Shown: in pieces, positions 1 to 10,763 of the stretch | Numbering within the stretch: position 1 is the first letter of the stretch | Layout of the letters: each line of letters starts with the position of its first letter | Source of the DNA: Conus ventricosus | Lineage: Eukaryota; Mollusca; Gastropoda; Neogastropoda; Conidae | Reading direction: 5' to 3' | Length of the DNA stretch: 64,000 nucleotides | Assembly: GCA_018398815.1 (NCBI GenBank) | Contig: CM031610.1 | Location: 32,233,312-32,297,311 of the forward strand | Notes under the pieces: generated by a model | Told to the model about the DNA's origin: nothing | What the model saw: only the letters and a program-made list of their open reading frames with translations | Databases searched by the model: none | Made by a program: the position numbers and the translations under genes

Positions 1-441
1 CCACACGATCTGAGTTGGAGCAGTCACTTAGAAAGAAACGTTTTGCAAACCTTGGAGCGACGTCAGGAAACATTAGCGGCCAATGGCGGGTCTTTGGGGT
101 GGAAATACGGGCAGTCAGCTTCCTCTTTTTGCTGGATCCAAAAACAATGGCAGTTCGAGTGCAATGGACACACTATTGGACTGGTTCTTAGGCAGGGACA
201 AAATCGACCACGGATCAAAACTCTTCAATGACGTATCTCGAATCTTTCATTTCCAAAGAACTACTCTGATGGTGATGTATTCCGCCAGAAGGCGAGGAGC
301 AAGATGCACACGCAGGACAGGACCCTAACGTACTGGGCCCCTCCACCGGGGCAACGCCTGACACGTCCTTCGAGAGTGAGAGCAAAGATTAGTTCGCCCT
401 ACGGCCGTAGGGCGTACAGTCTTTGGTGAGAGTCACCTCAG
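1..441 (+). other. Upstream intronic or unassigned sequence
   Basis: Short open stretches exist here (for example 83-328 on the plus strand), but no domain is recognisable. A pyrimidine-containing acceptor CACCTCAG ends at 441, just before the first exon that can be tied to the downstream receptor gene. Parts of 83-328 could be an earlier exon of that gene, but nothing in the sequence proves it. Confidence 0.3.
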
Positions 442-503
442 TCTAACATCCAAGATGTGATAGACTGCATGATACGGGATGATACATTAGACTTCTTCGC
501 CGC
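442..503 (+). CDS. Receptor-like gene, first visible exon, 5' part (split by retrotransposon)
   Basis: The exon reads SNIQDVIDCMIRDDTLDFFAA and is preceded by the acceptor CACCTCAG. It breaks at 503, where the LTR element begins. The last five bases, GCCGC, are repeated at 10670-10674, and the five bases CAGTG (10675-10679) followed by GTAAGC complete the exon and its donor. The exon would end with one extra base (phase 1), matching the next exon at 10764, which needs one base. This is the evidence that a coding exon was split. The domain is not recognisable from so few residues. The upstream limit is uncertain because an in-frame stop precedes the acceptor. Confidence 0.55.
499..503. repeat. 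Target site duplication of LTR element (left)
   Basis: GCCGC immediately left of the TG of the LTR, identical to 10670-10674. Five base pairs is the usual Ty3/gypsy duplication length. Confidence 0.85.
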
Positions 504-2655
504 TGTCACGACCGACCCTGGAGGTCTGCCCTGACAGGATCGGTCTAGGTGGGAGTGAAGGGAGTGACTGACCTCACACGCTCCGCAAGAGACCACACAA
601 TAAAGATTACGATACAACACCCATTTATTCACACCAGCAAAATAAACATTCCAACACACGCACCATGCACGATCAAATAAAGCACTCCAACGCACACAAC
701 ATGACATCACGATCAAGCACTCCAACGACACAACATGCACAATCACGATCAAGACACTCCAACGCACACAACTGCACAATCACAATCAGCACTCCCGCAC
801 CACAACATGCACGATTATAAATAAGTATTTCGCCATACGACGCACATTGATCACACTTACAGCATTCCAGCACATATGACAAATACACAATTATAAGGAA
901 TAATTTCAGCATTGACCCTTCTTAACACCATGAGTGCGTGCACACCCCTTGCCCACTGTCGAGTCTGCTGGGAGCAACCCTGTCGCTCTAGGTGCTCCGA
1001 GCGGTTGGTTTCTCGCTGGGAGTCGCTCAAAGCGACCCCTCGACTTCCAAGCGGGCGTGAAGAGCTTTTGTCGGGGGGGGGGGGGGGACGTAGCCGTTAC
1101 TGGAGGTCCTGGACGGGGGTCCAGGCCGGCAGTCAAGACGGCGCCGCGTCTTACCAGCCCTCGGTCCCGACACCAAGGCGTTGGCCTCGATCAGCGTGTG
1201 GCACATCCGTCCGTGGTCTCAACCAGAACGTGGCCTCGACCAGTACGTGGCCCATCCAGATCGTGCTCCAGGTGAAGCCCCGGGAGGGGGGGGAGGACGT
1301 AGCTGGGAGGAGAGTCGAAGAGGAGGGAAAGAAGAAGGAAGGAGGAAGGAAGAAGGGTACTGGAACCTGCCGTCAGTACGTCTGACCATTGCTGTCAGTC
1401 TTAGCCACTCGCATGATGGGCGAGGGGACGTGTATTCAACGCACACATTAACCCATGATATCAAGTCTTCTCACACGATGCAGGTAAAACGATGCATTAA
1501 ATCAACAGGTTATAATAAAAGAAAGGAATTATCTTCACCCTCTCTCACTCACGCTTAACGTTTTCCTTCCTTAGGAAATAATACAACAGCGGACCATCGC
1601 TTAATAACTGGCCACCACATTTGCAAATATAATTCAATGGCACAACTGTCACATTTTATAAACACATTTCAAAATAACCACAATTTCCAACCACGCATCC
1701 CGAACGACAAATCATGCGCACGCACGCTTGGTGAACATAAAACTCGCTCTCCTTGCAACACAAACAGACGGTGGCCGAAGGATAAAAGTCCGGCGAATGT
1801 GACAGGGGCGGACGAGCGAGACCAAGCAAGTTCCACCCTGAATCACCAGGTTCTCTCCCTTCCCCACCGACTACCGCATCACCAGATACATAAACAGGAG
1901 AAAGAATTTTGGAAATAATTTAGAATGGCCAGGTTAAAGATGGAATTAACCAGAGAAAAGGTCTCACACAATATTTCTCTTACAATTTCGAAAACAAAAG
2001 AAAATTGCGCAAAAGCGAAGACTAAGCCGGCTAACAACAACAAACCAAACAAACGACCACGAAACTGATGCTTACCAGCTACCCGTGGGTGACCCCGAAG
2101 AGGCGGGTCAAAGGACTCTCTCTACCCTCTGTCCAGTCGAGAGGACAGAGCGAAGATGCGGAAACAGAAGAAGCGATGTCCCTCTCCTACAGGCGACTGC
2201 AGGAATTGAAAGTACTGACTGTACTCTCGACGATAAGGTAAAGAACCAGGACTGGAGCAGGCGCTCCAGAGACATCTTCCGCTCGAGTGAAGAGCTAACC
2301 TCCTCAGCAATGGCAGCCAACATGCCATGCTGCGTCACAGAGTGAGCATACTTCAAACTAAAAGAAACGAAGCACGTGCGACAGGTAAAAAGACAGGCGA
2401 GAGGCCGATAGACAGAAAGTTCGAGAGAAAGGTACCGGCCACCCGTGAACTTGCAGGATGAATAGCACGGGCGGTGGAATTAGAGAGAGAGAGAGAGAAA
2501 GCAAACCGAAGTTGAGCTGAACTATACCAAGGTGCAACCGCACCAAAGCCACACTAAGGGACGGGTACACGACGACAGCAACGACAATAAACAAATAAGT
2601 AATTCCGCCACCCTAGGTGGGTCGAACGTCGTAGGCCTCGTGACAAACTCGTGCA
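504..2655 (-). repeat. 3' LTR of the Gmr1-like element
   Basis: This copy of 2152 bp matches 8504-10669 along its whole length. It holds a tandem of about 37 bp rich in CACAACATGCACAATCACG near 650-800, a run of about 14 G near 1075-1087, a GA-rich tract near 1310-1350 and a second short duplication near 1180-1260. The inner end reads ACTCGTGCA against ACTCGTGACA in the other LTR, a one-base loss. Open frames inside it are not genes. Confidence 0.9.
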
Positions 2656-2667
2656 AACCCCCCTTCT
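2656..2667 (-). other. Polypurine tract
   Basis: On the minus strand AGAAGGGGGGTT directly precedes the 3' LTR, the position of the plus-strand primer in LTR retroelements. Its place confirms both the LTR edge and the orientation. Confidence 0.75.
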
Positions 2668-2843
2668 AAAAGCATCTGTTTCTCTGAGATACAGTGCTCC
2701 TTTGAACCTTGTCGCATGTGCAACTTCACAACAATGGGACCGAACCCAACTCTCTGTGATCGACAGAGTACGATGAATCCAATACAAACATTCCACGATA
2801 GAAATCACACGGGGAAATACATAATACTACATTTATCAAACAA

Positions 2844-3518
2844 CTAAGCAAACCTTCCAACCATGAAAGTAACAATACGAACCATTGGTGATTCACTACC
2901 GTTAACCTCACTGAAGTGACAACTGTCACTACACCTGATACAGAGACCAAAAAGGGGATATAACCCTGGTTGAGGGAGGTGTCCCTCTGACTGATTTCCC
3001 ACAACGTGCTGACTACGGAGCTCGGCTAAGATAGTCAGCATCCGTATTACAGGAACCTTGATATGACGGAAAGTGAACGCATGACTCTGCAGCTCCACTG
3101 CCCAACCCATGAGTCGAACGACTGACTGGCCGGATCCGGTCCAGGTACTGGAGAGGATGATGATCGCTCTCCAGCACAAACTCACGGCCGTACAAGTAGG
3201 GATAAACTTCCGGATGCCCCACACGACTGCTAAACACTCTTGTTCAATCGTGTGGTACCTAGTCTCGGCGTCAGTGAGTTTTTTTGCTCGCATAAGCAAG
3301 CGGTTTGGAGTCCCCTTCCCCTGATCTTGAAGCAACACAGCCCCAATCCCCACCGCAGAAGCATCAGTCCGCAGGACAAAAGGGAGACTAGGATCGGGGA
3401 GAGCCAGGACTGGGCGAGTAGTGAGAGCCGTTTTCAAGGCGTCAAAAGCCTGTTGGCAACTCTCATCCCAAATCAGACGTTCTGGCTTTTTCCCTTTGGT
3501 CAGGTCAGTGAGGGGCAA
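2844..3518 (-). CDS. pol: Retrotransposon RNase H domain (3' end of pol)
   Basis: Residues such as AFDALKTALTTRPVLALPDP, then VLRTDASAVGIGAVLLQ, TIEQECLAVVWGIRKF and LESDHHPLQYLDR follow the Ty3/gypsy RNase H pattern that degrades the RNA strand of the RNA-DNA hybrid. The Asp of TDAS, Glu of EQE and Asp of SDHHPL are the expected metal ligands. The end of the domain, DADYLSRAP, lies in another frame (3013-3237), so at least one indel is present. The polypurine tract and LTR follow with no further domain: integrase is not downstream as it would be in a standard gypsy element. Confidence 0.85.
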   Translation of the reverse strand: MPLTDLTKGKKPERLIWDESCQQAFDALKTALTTRPVLALPDPSLPFVLRTDASAVGIGAVLLQDQGKGTPNRLLMRAKKLTDAETRYHTIEQECLAVVWGIRKFIPTCTAVSLCWRAIIILSSTWTGSGQSVVRLMGWAVELQSHAFTFRHIKVPVIRMLTILAELRSQHVVGNQSEGHLPQPGLYPLFGLCIRCSDSCHFSEVNGSESPMVRIVTFMVGRFA

Positions 3519-4354
3519 GGCAACCTTTGCGAAGTCATGGATGAACTTGCGGTAGTATCCGCAAGTCCAAGGAATGACCGCAATTCCTTTTGGTAACCAG
3601 GAGGTTTGGCACTTGCAACTTTGGTCACCTTGTCCTCCTCAGGAGCAATCAAACCCCGCCGCAAATGATGTCCCAGAAAGGAAATCTCGTCCTGACCAAG
3701 CTGACATTTGGAAGGACGAGCCGACATCTGAACCTCGCGCAGACGAAGGAACAGACGACGGAGGAGCGAAACGTGCGAGCTCCAATCCACTGAGCTGAGT
3801 AGCAGGTCGTCCATGAAATTGTTCAAATCTGGGTATCGAGCGGGAGAAGCAACTGTCGCATGACGCGACTGAAAATTGCTCCAGCAGTTTGAGGCCAAAA
3901 GGCATCACGTTCCACTGGAACTGTCCTTCAGGCGTCGTGAATGCCGTTTTGGGTTTGTCATCTCTGCGCATGGGAATCTGCCAGTATCCTTCGCGAGATC
4001 GAACTTGGAGAAGTACTTGGCCCGACTCAGCTGAGCGAAGATTTGGTCGACATCCGGCATAGGTTCAGCATCGAACCGGAGAACTTATTCAGTCGACGAA
4101 AAATCGACGCAGAACCTCATTTTGCCATCCGTCTTCTTTACCAGAAGGATGGGGGATGAGTACGGAGAACTCGCACGTTCAATGACCCCCAACCTCAACA
4201 TGGCCTGCACCTCCTGCTGGATGACAGACGCCTGAGAGTGAGGCAGAGGGTACTGTTTGACCCTAACTGGGGTCTCGGTGGTCAATGCAGTGTACATTCG
4301 CCCAGGGTACTGTGCAGGGGCCGATCTGTAAGCACGTCCTGGAACTCCTGGCAC
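3500..4354 (-). CDS. pol: Retrotransposon reverse transcriptase domain
   Basis: Typical Ty3/gypsy RT blocks occur in order on the minus strand: VQAMLRLGVIERASSPYSSP and KKTDGKMRFCVDF near 4100-4210, KYFSKFDLAK near 4010 with the first catalytic Asp, PEGQFQWNVMPFGL near 3900-3940, NNFMDDLLL near 3810 (the YxDD box in the form FMDD) and ISFLGHHL near 3670. The pieces lie in three frames, so several one-base indels interrupt the reading. RT lies downstream of integrase in transcript order, the main oddity of this element. Confidence 0.85.
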
Positions 4355-4590
4355 AAGCCGTGCAGTTGGTCAGTCTGTGCTGAGGAGAGGTTAGACCCGA
4401 AGCAAACATCCTGCCACGACTCTTCTCTAACGAGAGGAACGGTGGGGATGTCCTGAGCACCGACACGGCGTGCTCATCGCCACTCTCCACAACGACAGGG
4501 TGAAGCCTTGCCTGGCACTGAGTTCGTCGTTACGTATGCCTTCAAGAGGTTGGCATGTACAGGCGTTCTTTGCCTCGCACGCGAATCCTA

Positions 4591-5891
4591 TTAGTCCCAG
4601 TCACCCACCCGACTACAGACTACAAAAGGGCCCTGCCAAGCAAGTTGCAACTTGTTCTTCTTTTGTGGAAGGAGAAGCAAACACCTCATCACCCGGCTCA
4701 AACCAGCGTTCAACACATGCGTCGGTCGTACAAAGCCTTGTACTTGGTTTTGGCCGACTGCAAGTGTTGCTGAGCAAGTGGCAAGTGTCAGCGATGCGGT
4801 TGCGCAGATCGACCACGTAACGACTTTCTTCCTTAACACCGGTTCCACATCGTCATGGGTCCACATCTGCTTCAGGATGCTGGTGGGTCCTCGTACTGTT
4901 CTGCCATACAGGAGTTCAAACGGGGGAAAACCGCATGCTTTCCTGCGGAACCTCCCTGTAGGCGAACAGTACAGCAGGAACAAAGCGATCCCACTCACGA
5001 GGTTGCTCTGCACAGAGGCGACGCAACATCTGCTTCAACGTCCCATTGAAACGCTCGACAAGGCATTGGCCTGCGCATGATAGGGCGACGTTGTCTCCTT
5101 ATGAACATTAAGCAGGAGTGTTCACCTCCTTCTTGATATCGGACAGAAACTGGGTCCCCTGGTCCGACAGGATCTTTTTGGGCACGCCAGTGCGCGTCCA
5201 AATCTGCCAGAGAGCCTCAGCAACCGTTAGGGCATCGATAGTCCTAAGTGGGACGGCCTCTGGATACCGAGTCGCGTAGTCCACCACTACCAAGATGTAG
5301 CGGTGACCGCGATCGGATGGTGGCTTAATGGGCCCCACCAGGTCGACCCCAACCTTGCTGAATGGTTCCCCAACCAGTGGCACCGATCCCAGGGGAACAC
5401 GCCTCAAGCGCCCCTTAGGCGTTGTCCGTTGGCAGGTATCGCAACTGCGGCAGTACTGTCTAACCTGTGAGTTCATCCCTGGCCAGAAGAAATCCTGCCT
5501 AACTCGCTCGAGAGTCCGCTTGGAGCCCATATGACCTGCCATGGGGGAATCGTGTGGGCCTGCGGAGGACAGACTCTCTCAGGCTTTGGGGGAACCACGA
5601 GCTGCTTGGCCACACGATCTGCCTGGGTAAAACCCTAAAAAGGATCCCCTTGTGGAGCTTGAAGCTCACCTTGGCGTGTCGGGCAGACTGAGCAGGACGA
5701 CCTACCAGTTGTCGCAGGCGTTGGACATCCAAGTCCCTGGCCTGAAGACGGACCATGGTAGCAGGATCGGCCCTGGCCAGAACCTCGTCAGAGATCGGCT
5801 GGAGAACGGGACGCAATTCCTGTTCCTGCTTCTTAGCTTTGGCGCGTGTGGTGACTCCCACACACGCCTGTACGGGCAGATCCGTAGACAC
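4591..5891 (-). CDS. pol: Retrotransposon integrase, located before RT
   Basis: A zinc-binding H2C2 module is seen near 5440-5540 (GHMGSKRTLERVRQDFFWPG followed by YCRSCDTCQ). The DDE core follows: VGVDLVGP, VVVDYATRYPEAVPLR, ILSDQGTQF and LVERFNGTLKQ near 5030-5050, supplying two Asp and the Glu. GFPPFELLYGR near 4890-4920 marks the end of the core, and the downstream region with QLAWQGPFVV resembles gypsy integrase C-termini. Frames shift several times. Integrase inserts the cDNA copy into the host genome. Its position upstream of RT, confirmed by coordinates on the same strand, defines the Gmr1-like order. Confidence 0.88.
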
Positions 5892-5899
5892 GGACTGAC

Positions 5900-6180
5900 T
5901 GCGTCCGTCAGCAAAGGTTGACAGTATTCCCTATGAGAAGGGTAAATACATAGGTCGCTCCACCGCAATGGCCATACTTCGCCACAGAAGTAGGGGGTGG
6001 AGATAGGAATAGTACAGAAGGACGGGTGGAGGTAAACCAGCCTCCAACCCGCACAATCATAACTAGCGCCCCGCCGGGCCTCAGGGGAAACCAAATTCTT
6101 ATCCACAAAGATCGTTGATGCTCCCGAATCCCTGATGGTGTCGACCAAGGAGGAACCAACAACAGAGAGAAACACTGGGC
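5900..6180 (-). CDS. pol: Retrotransposon aspartic protease (retropepsin-like)
   Basis: The minus strand reads VDTIRDSGASTIFVDKNLV near 6080-6150, the retropepsin active-site pattern D-S/T-G-A followed by a hydrophobic strand. The protease cleaves the Gag-Pol precursor. It follows the zinc knuckle with no large spacer. The frame breaks soon after the motif, so the second half (flap and the ILG-like motif) cannot be read with certainty. Confidence 0.7.
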
Positions 6181-6188
6181 ACTCTGAA

Positions 6189-7786
6189 TCACAGAAGCTG
6201 GGATGGAACCCACGTTTGCCGAGGCACGAGGACGTTGGAAAGGACCGGCCCACGACCACCAGCGGCTTTAGGACAATCTTTCCTAATGTGGCCAGGACGA
6301 CCACAAAGAAAACAAATCGAGGTGCTGAGGTCCCCGATGGACTGCCTGCTTTGTTCCCCCACTAGCAGTTGTCGGCCCTTATTGCTAAACTCCTGTGGAG
6401 GGCTTCCTCTCCGTATCTGGGCGATGCCCATAAGCCCTGCGAGCTTCAGCAAACACCTCAGCTGTGTGAATCGCAGCCGCGAAATCTGAGGTGCTGTCTC
6501 GCCTATTCCGGATCCTCAACTCTGGGGACACAGTGTTGGTGAGCTGTTCAATGAGGATCAGATCTCCAGCTCCAATTAGCTAACTGACGCCAGTACCCTA
6601 GCGTCTTGCGCAGCCTATCACCAAACTGCACGAAGGTTCATCATTATTCTTCTTCATGGACCTGAACTTCCTCCTGTACGTCTCTGGGGTAAGGTGGAAA
6701 CGCTTACGCAGAGCCAACTGCATGTCTGCATAAGACGCGCCTTCATTTAGAGAGAGCACACACTCCCTTGCAGCACCAGATAATCCAGAAAAAAGGTGCA
6801 TAGCCTTTTGTTCCTCAGACAATTGATATGAACAAGCAACTTTGTCAAAATGCTCTAAGAACATATCAATGTCCTCACTAGGTCTGAACTCTGGAAGCTT
6901 TAGCTTTGGGCCTCTAACTCTATCACCTGCCTGGTGATTAACCCCTGGTTTACAGAAGCGGGAGGCCGCGAAAGAAGTTGTTCCATCTCCTCCCTACGCA
7001 GAGCCTCCATCCTGTCTAGTTCTTCCCTACGGAGGGCAGCCTCCTCCCTACGCTGATCAGCTCCTCCCTACGCTGAGCCTACTGCTTAGCAGCCTCCTCT
7101 CTACGCTGAATAGCCTCTTCCTTATGCATAATTTCCTGTCTGTCAGTCTCCTCTTGCGCAGAGCTCCTGCCTAGCAGCCTCCTCTCTACGTTGATCCAAC
7201 TCTTCCCGACGGAGCTTTGCCTCTTCCCTACGAAGAGCTTCCTGCCTGACTGCCTCTTCCCTACGAAGAGCTTCCTGCCTGACTGCCTCTTCCCTACGAA
7301 GAGCTTCCTGCCTAGCAACCTCTTCCCTACGTTGGGCCTCATCCTCCCGTCGCTGTCGCTCTAGAAACATCAGGACGGAAGTGATGTCCTGGGCGGGGTT
7401 CACCACTCCCGACACGGGAGGATGATCCGTCTGACCCGTCCCTTGGGTCTCGACTTTCCCATAAGGAAAGTCTTCTGGGGCATGCTCCTTACGAGGGGAA
7501 GCCTGGAGAGGAGAAGGTTTCGGTCTCTGCGACTCAACAGAAGCCCACAATTGCTTCGCTATACTCTGGCGCCTCCGAGCGGAAGTGCCAGTCGGGGTCT
7601 CGACAGGAAGACCCCCAGCGAAGAGGTAGTAAAAGTACTCACTGGACTACCTGCTACAGCACTGGAATAGGTAGAGGTTACCGTAGTCGAAGTACTGGTA
7701 CTAATAGTAGGGACTACAGTAACATTTTGAATACTTTTCTTCTTCGACGCCCGCGTCGCCATACCACCAGCGCCGGACGTCGCCAT
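6189..7786 (-). CDS. gag: Retrotransposon Gag (coiled coil, capsid-like, CCHC knuckle)
   Basis: The likely start is the Met at 7786 (MATSGAGGMATRASKKK). A highly charged coiled coil follows near 7180-7370, built of an 11-residue repeat EEAVRQEALRR encoded by 33-bp tandem copies. A capsid-like segment near 6600-6864 (LFSGLSGAARECVLSL, ALRKRFHLTPETYRRKF) has the pattern of gypsy Gag proteins that assemble the particle. A single CCHC knuckle, CFLCGRPGHIRKDCP, near 6290-6340 should bind RNA. Indels break the frame several times. Family identity of the coiled-coil half rests on position only. Confidence 0.8.
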
Positions 7787-7916
7787 GACAACAATATCCT
7801 ACAGTTTTCCAAATACAGGGGGGAAAACAATTCCACTAGAGAAAAAAAAAAAACAAATATTTTAGGGGCGTGTGTATATGTGTGTATGTGTGTGTGTGCG
7901 TGTGTGCGGACAAGTT

Positions 7917-8074
7917 CCGGCTGCTCCCACTCTGGCAACACCGCGCTCTACAGCACGAGCAACAGTGCGGTGGGGCTCACCGAAAAAAAACAAAACAAAA
8001 ACTATGTCCGGCTGCCCCCACTCTGGCAACACCGCGCTCTACAGCACGAGCAACAGTGCGGTGGGGCTGGCCGG
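7917..8074 (-). repeat. Duplicated hairpin-forming leader segment
   Basis: Two copies of a segment start at 7917 and 8008 (period 91 bp) between gag and the primer site, separated by an A-rich spacer. Each holds CCCC and ACCGC early and GCGGT and GGGG late, so each can fold back on itself. The position in the untranslated leader is where LTR elements keep dimerisation or packaging signals; that role is inference. Confidence 0.6.
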
Positions 8075-8482
8075 AAAAAAAACAAAACAAAAACTAGCAG
8101 ACGGGATCCGGAGAGAGGAAAAAAAAACACTAGCGTCCGATACACCCCCCTGTACTCAACAACCCGGTAGAGAAAAAAAAACAAGAATTGGCTAAATACA
8201 AAACAGGAATGGAAGACTGAGCGGCAACAGAAGGGCAAGACTTACGGCCGTACCTGCGTGAGGTACCCGCGGAAGGAGGTCTGGAAGCGGTCGATCCTCT
8301 TGGTCTCACCTCGACCCCGAGTCACGCCGGATGTTCCCTCCGGCCACCAAAGACTCCCTTCACTCTAGAGTCACCAGCCAACCACCCCGAACAAACACGA
8401 CAAACTGACTAAACATATACAAAACAGACAAAACTAAACAGGTACTCTGCGAAACGAGAGAGAGACAGCCAGAGCCCTTCAC

Positions 8483-8499
8483 ATCCCGGACGAGCCCCA
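8483..8499 (-). other. Primer binding site, tRNA-Pro-like
   Basis: Four bases inside the 5' LTR, the minus strand reads TGGGGCTCGTCCGGGAT. This matches the classic tRNA-Pro primer site except for one missing G in the G run. Reverse transcription of minus-strand cDNA would start here. Confidence 0.75.
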
Positions 8500-8503
8500 C
8501 AAT

Positions 8504-10669
8504 TGTCACGACCGACCCCTGGAGGTCTGCCCTGACAGGATCGGTCTAGGTGGGAGTGAGGGAGTGACTGACCTCACACGCTCCGCAAGAGACCACAATA
8601 AAGATTACGATACAACACCCCATTTATTCACACCAGCAAAATTAACATTCCAACACACGCACCATGCACGATCACAATAAAGCACTCCAACGCACACAAC
8701 ATGCACAATCACGATCAAGCACTCCAAACGCACACAACATGCACAATCACGATCAAGCACTCCAACGCACACAACATGCACAATCACAATCAAGCACTCC
8801 CGCACCCACAACATGCACGATTATAATAAGTATTTCGCCATACGACGCACATGATCACACTTACAGCATTCCAGCACATATGACAAATACACAATTATAA
8901 GGAAATTTTTCCAGCATTGACCTTCTTAACACCATGGAGTGCGTGCACACCCCTGCCCTGTCGAGTCTGCTGGGAGCACCCTGTCGCACTAGGTGCTCCG
9001 AGCCGGGTGTGGTTCTCGCAGGGAGTCGCTCAAAGCCGACACCCTCGACTTCACAAGCGGGCAGTGAAGAGCGTGTCCCGGGGGGGGGGGGGGGGGGAGA
9101 CGTAGCGTTACTGGAGGTCCTGGACGGGGTCCAGGCCGGCCAGTCAAGACGGCGGCGTCTCTACCAGCCCTCGGTCCCGACCAAGGCGTGGCCTCGATCA
9201 GCGTGTGGCACCATCCGTCCGTGGTCTCAACCAGAAACGTGGCCTCGACCAGTACGTGGCACCATCCAGATCGTGCTCAGGTGAAGCCCCCGGGAGGGGG
9301 GGGGAGGACGTAGCTGGGAGGAGAGTCGAAGAGGAGGGGGAAAGAAGAAGGAAGGAGGAAGGAAGAAGGGTACTGGAACCTGCCGTCAGTACCGTCTGAC
9401 CATTGCTGTCAAGTCTTAGCCACTCGCATGATGGGCGAGGGGAAGTGTATTCAACGCACACATTAAACCATTGAATCAAGTCTTCTCACACGATGCAGGT
9501 AAAAGACTGCATTAAATCAACAGGTTATAAACAAATATGAATTATCTTCACCTTCTCTCACTCACGCTTAACGTTTTCCTTCCTTAGGAAATAAATCAAC
9601 ACAGCGACCATCGCTTATAACTGCCACCACATTTGCAAATAATATTCAATGGCACAACTGTCACATTTTATAAACACATTTCAAAATAACACAAATTTCC
9701 AACCACGCATCCGAACGACAAATCATGCGCACGCACGCTTGTGAACATAAAACTCGCTCTCCTTGCACACACAAACAGACGGTGGCCGAAGGATTAAAAG
9801 TCCGGCGAATGTGACAGGGGCGGACGAGCGAGACCAAGCAAGTTCCAACCCTGAATCACCAGGTTCTCTCCCTTCCCACCGACTACCGCATCACCAGATA
9901 CATAAACAGGAGAAAGAATTTGGAAATTAATTTAGAATGGCCAGGTTAAAGATGGAATTAACCAGAGAAAAGGTCTCACACAATATTTCTCTTACAATTT
10001 CGAAAACAAAAGAAAATTGCGCAAAAGCGAAGACTAAGCGGCTAACAACAACAAACCAAACAAACAGACACGAAACTGATGCTTACCAGCTACCCGTGGG
10101 TGACCCCGAAGAGGCGGGTCAAAGGACTCTCTCTACCCTCTGTCCAGTCGAGAGGACAGAGGCGAAGATGCGGAAACAGAAGAAGCGATGTCCCTCTCCT
10201 ACAGGCCGACTGCAGGAATTGAAAGTACTGACTGTACTCTCGACGATAAGGTAAAGAACCAGGACTGGAGCAGGCGCTCCAGAGACATCTTCCGCTCGAG
10301 TGAAGAGCTAACCTCCCTCAGCAATGGCAGCCAACATGCCATGCTGCGTCACAGAGTGAGCATACTTCAAACTAAAAGAAACGAAGCACGTGCGACAGGT
10401 TAAAAAGACAGGCGAGAGGCCGATAGACAGAAAGTTCGAGAGAAAGGTACCGGCCACCCGTGAACTTGCAGGATGAATAGCACGGGCGGTGGAATTAGAG
10501 AGAGAGAGAGAGAAAGCAAACCGAAGTTGAGCTGAACTATACCAAGGTGCACCGCACCACAAGCCACACTAAGGGACGGGTACACGACGACAGCAACGAC
10601 AATAAACAAATAAGTAATTCCGCCACCTGGTGGGTCGAACGTCGTAGGCCTCGTGACAAACTCGTGACA
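8504..10669 (-). repeat. 5' LTR of the Gmr1-like element
   Basis: This copy of 2166 bp matches 504-2655. The same internal tandem of about 37 bp is seen at 8665-8810 and a G run near 9080-9098. Differences from the other LTR are mostly one-base insertions or losses. Confidence 0.9.
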
Positions 10670-10674
10670 GCCGC
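10670..10674. repeat. Target site duplication of LTR element (right)
   Basis: GCCGC, identical to 499-503; host exon sequence CAGTG and the donor GTAAGC follow at once. Confidence 0.85.
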
Positions 10675-10679
10675 CAGTG
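10675..10679 (+). CDS. Receptor-like gene, first visible exon, 3' remainder
   Basis: Five bases CAGTG complete the split exon, followed by GTAAGC, a strong donor. The intron of 84 bp ends TGTCCCCAG at 10763. Without the insertion the exon would read on through GCCGCCAGTG without a frame change. Confidence 0.5.
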
Positions 10680-10763
10680 GTAAGCTTAGTTCTGGATAGC
10701 CGGTACTTCACAAACATGACTGGAAACGTCAGAAAGTGTGAAACTGAAGCTCTCTGTCCCCAG

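Larger units (their letters stand above)
504..10669 (-). mobile_element. Ty3/gypsy LTR retrotransposon with Gmr1-like domain order
   Basis: Two direct repeats of about 2.15 kb bound the element; each begins TGTCACGA and ends TCGTGACA or its one-base variant. A 5-bp target duplication, GCCGC, is at 499-503 and 10670-10674. A tRNA-Pro-like primer site abuts the right (5') LTR and a polypurine tract abuts the left (3') LTR, so the element is on the minus strand. Read in that direction the domains are gag coiled coil and capsid, CCHC knuckle, protease (DSGA), integrase, reverse transcriptase and RNase H. Integrase therefore precedes RT, unlike ordinary Ty3/gypsy elements. This order is established for the Gmr1 group of gypsy-like elements. 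No envelope gene is seen. Frames are broken by many one-base indels, and the LTR copies differ mostly by indels too, which fits either a young insertion read with consensus errors or mild decay. Confidence 0.9.

Noticed and set aside
504..2655. Separate genes within the LTRs
   Set aside because: Frames differ between the two LTR copies and have no domains; the segment is non-coding LTR.
2656..3010. Envelope gene at the 3' end of the LTR element
   Set aside because: Only about 190 bases lie between the RNase H region and the polypurine tract; no signal peptide or membrane segment.
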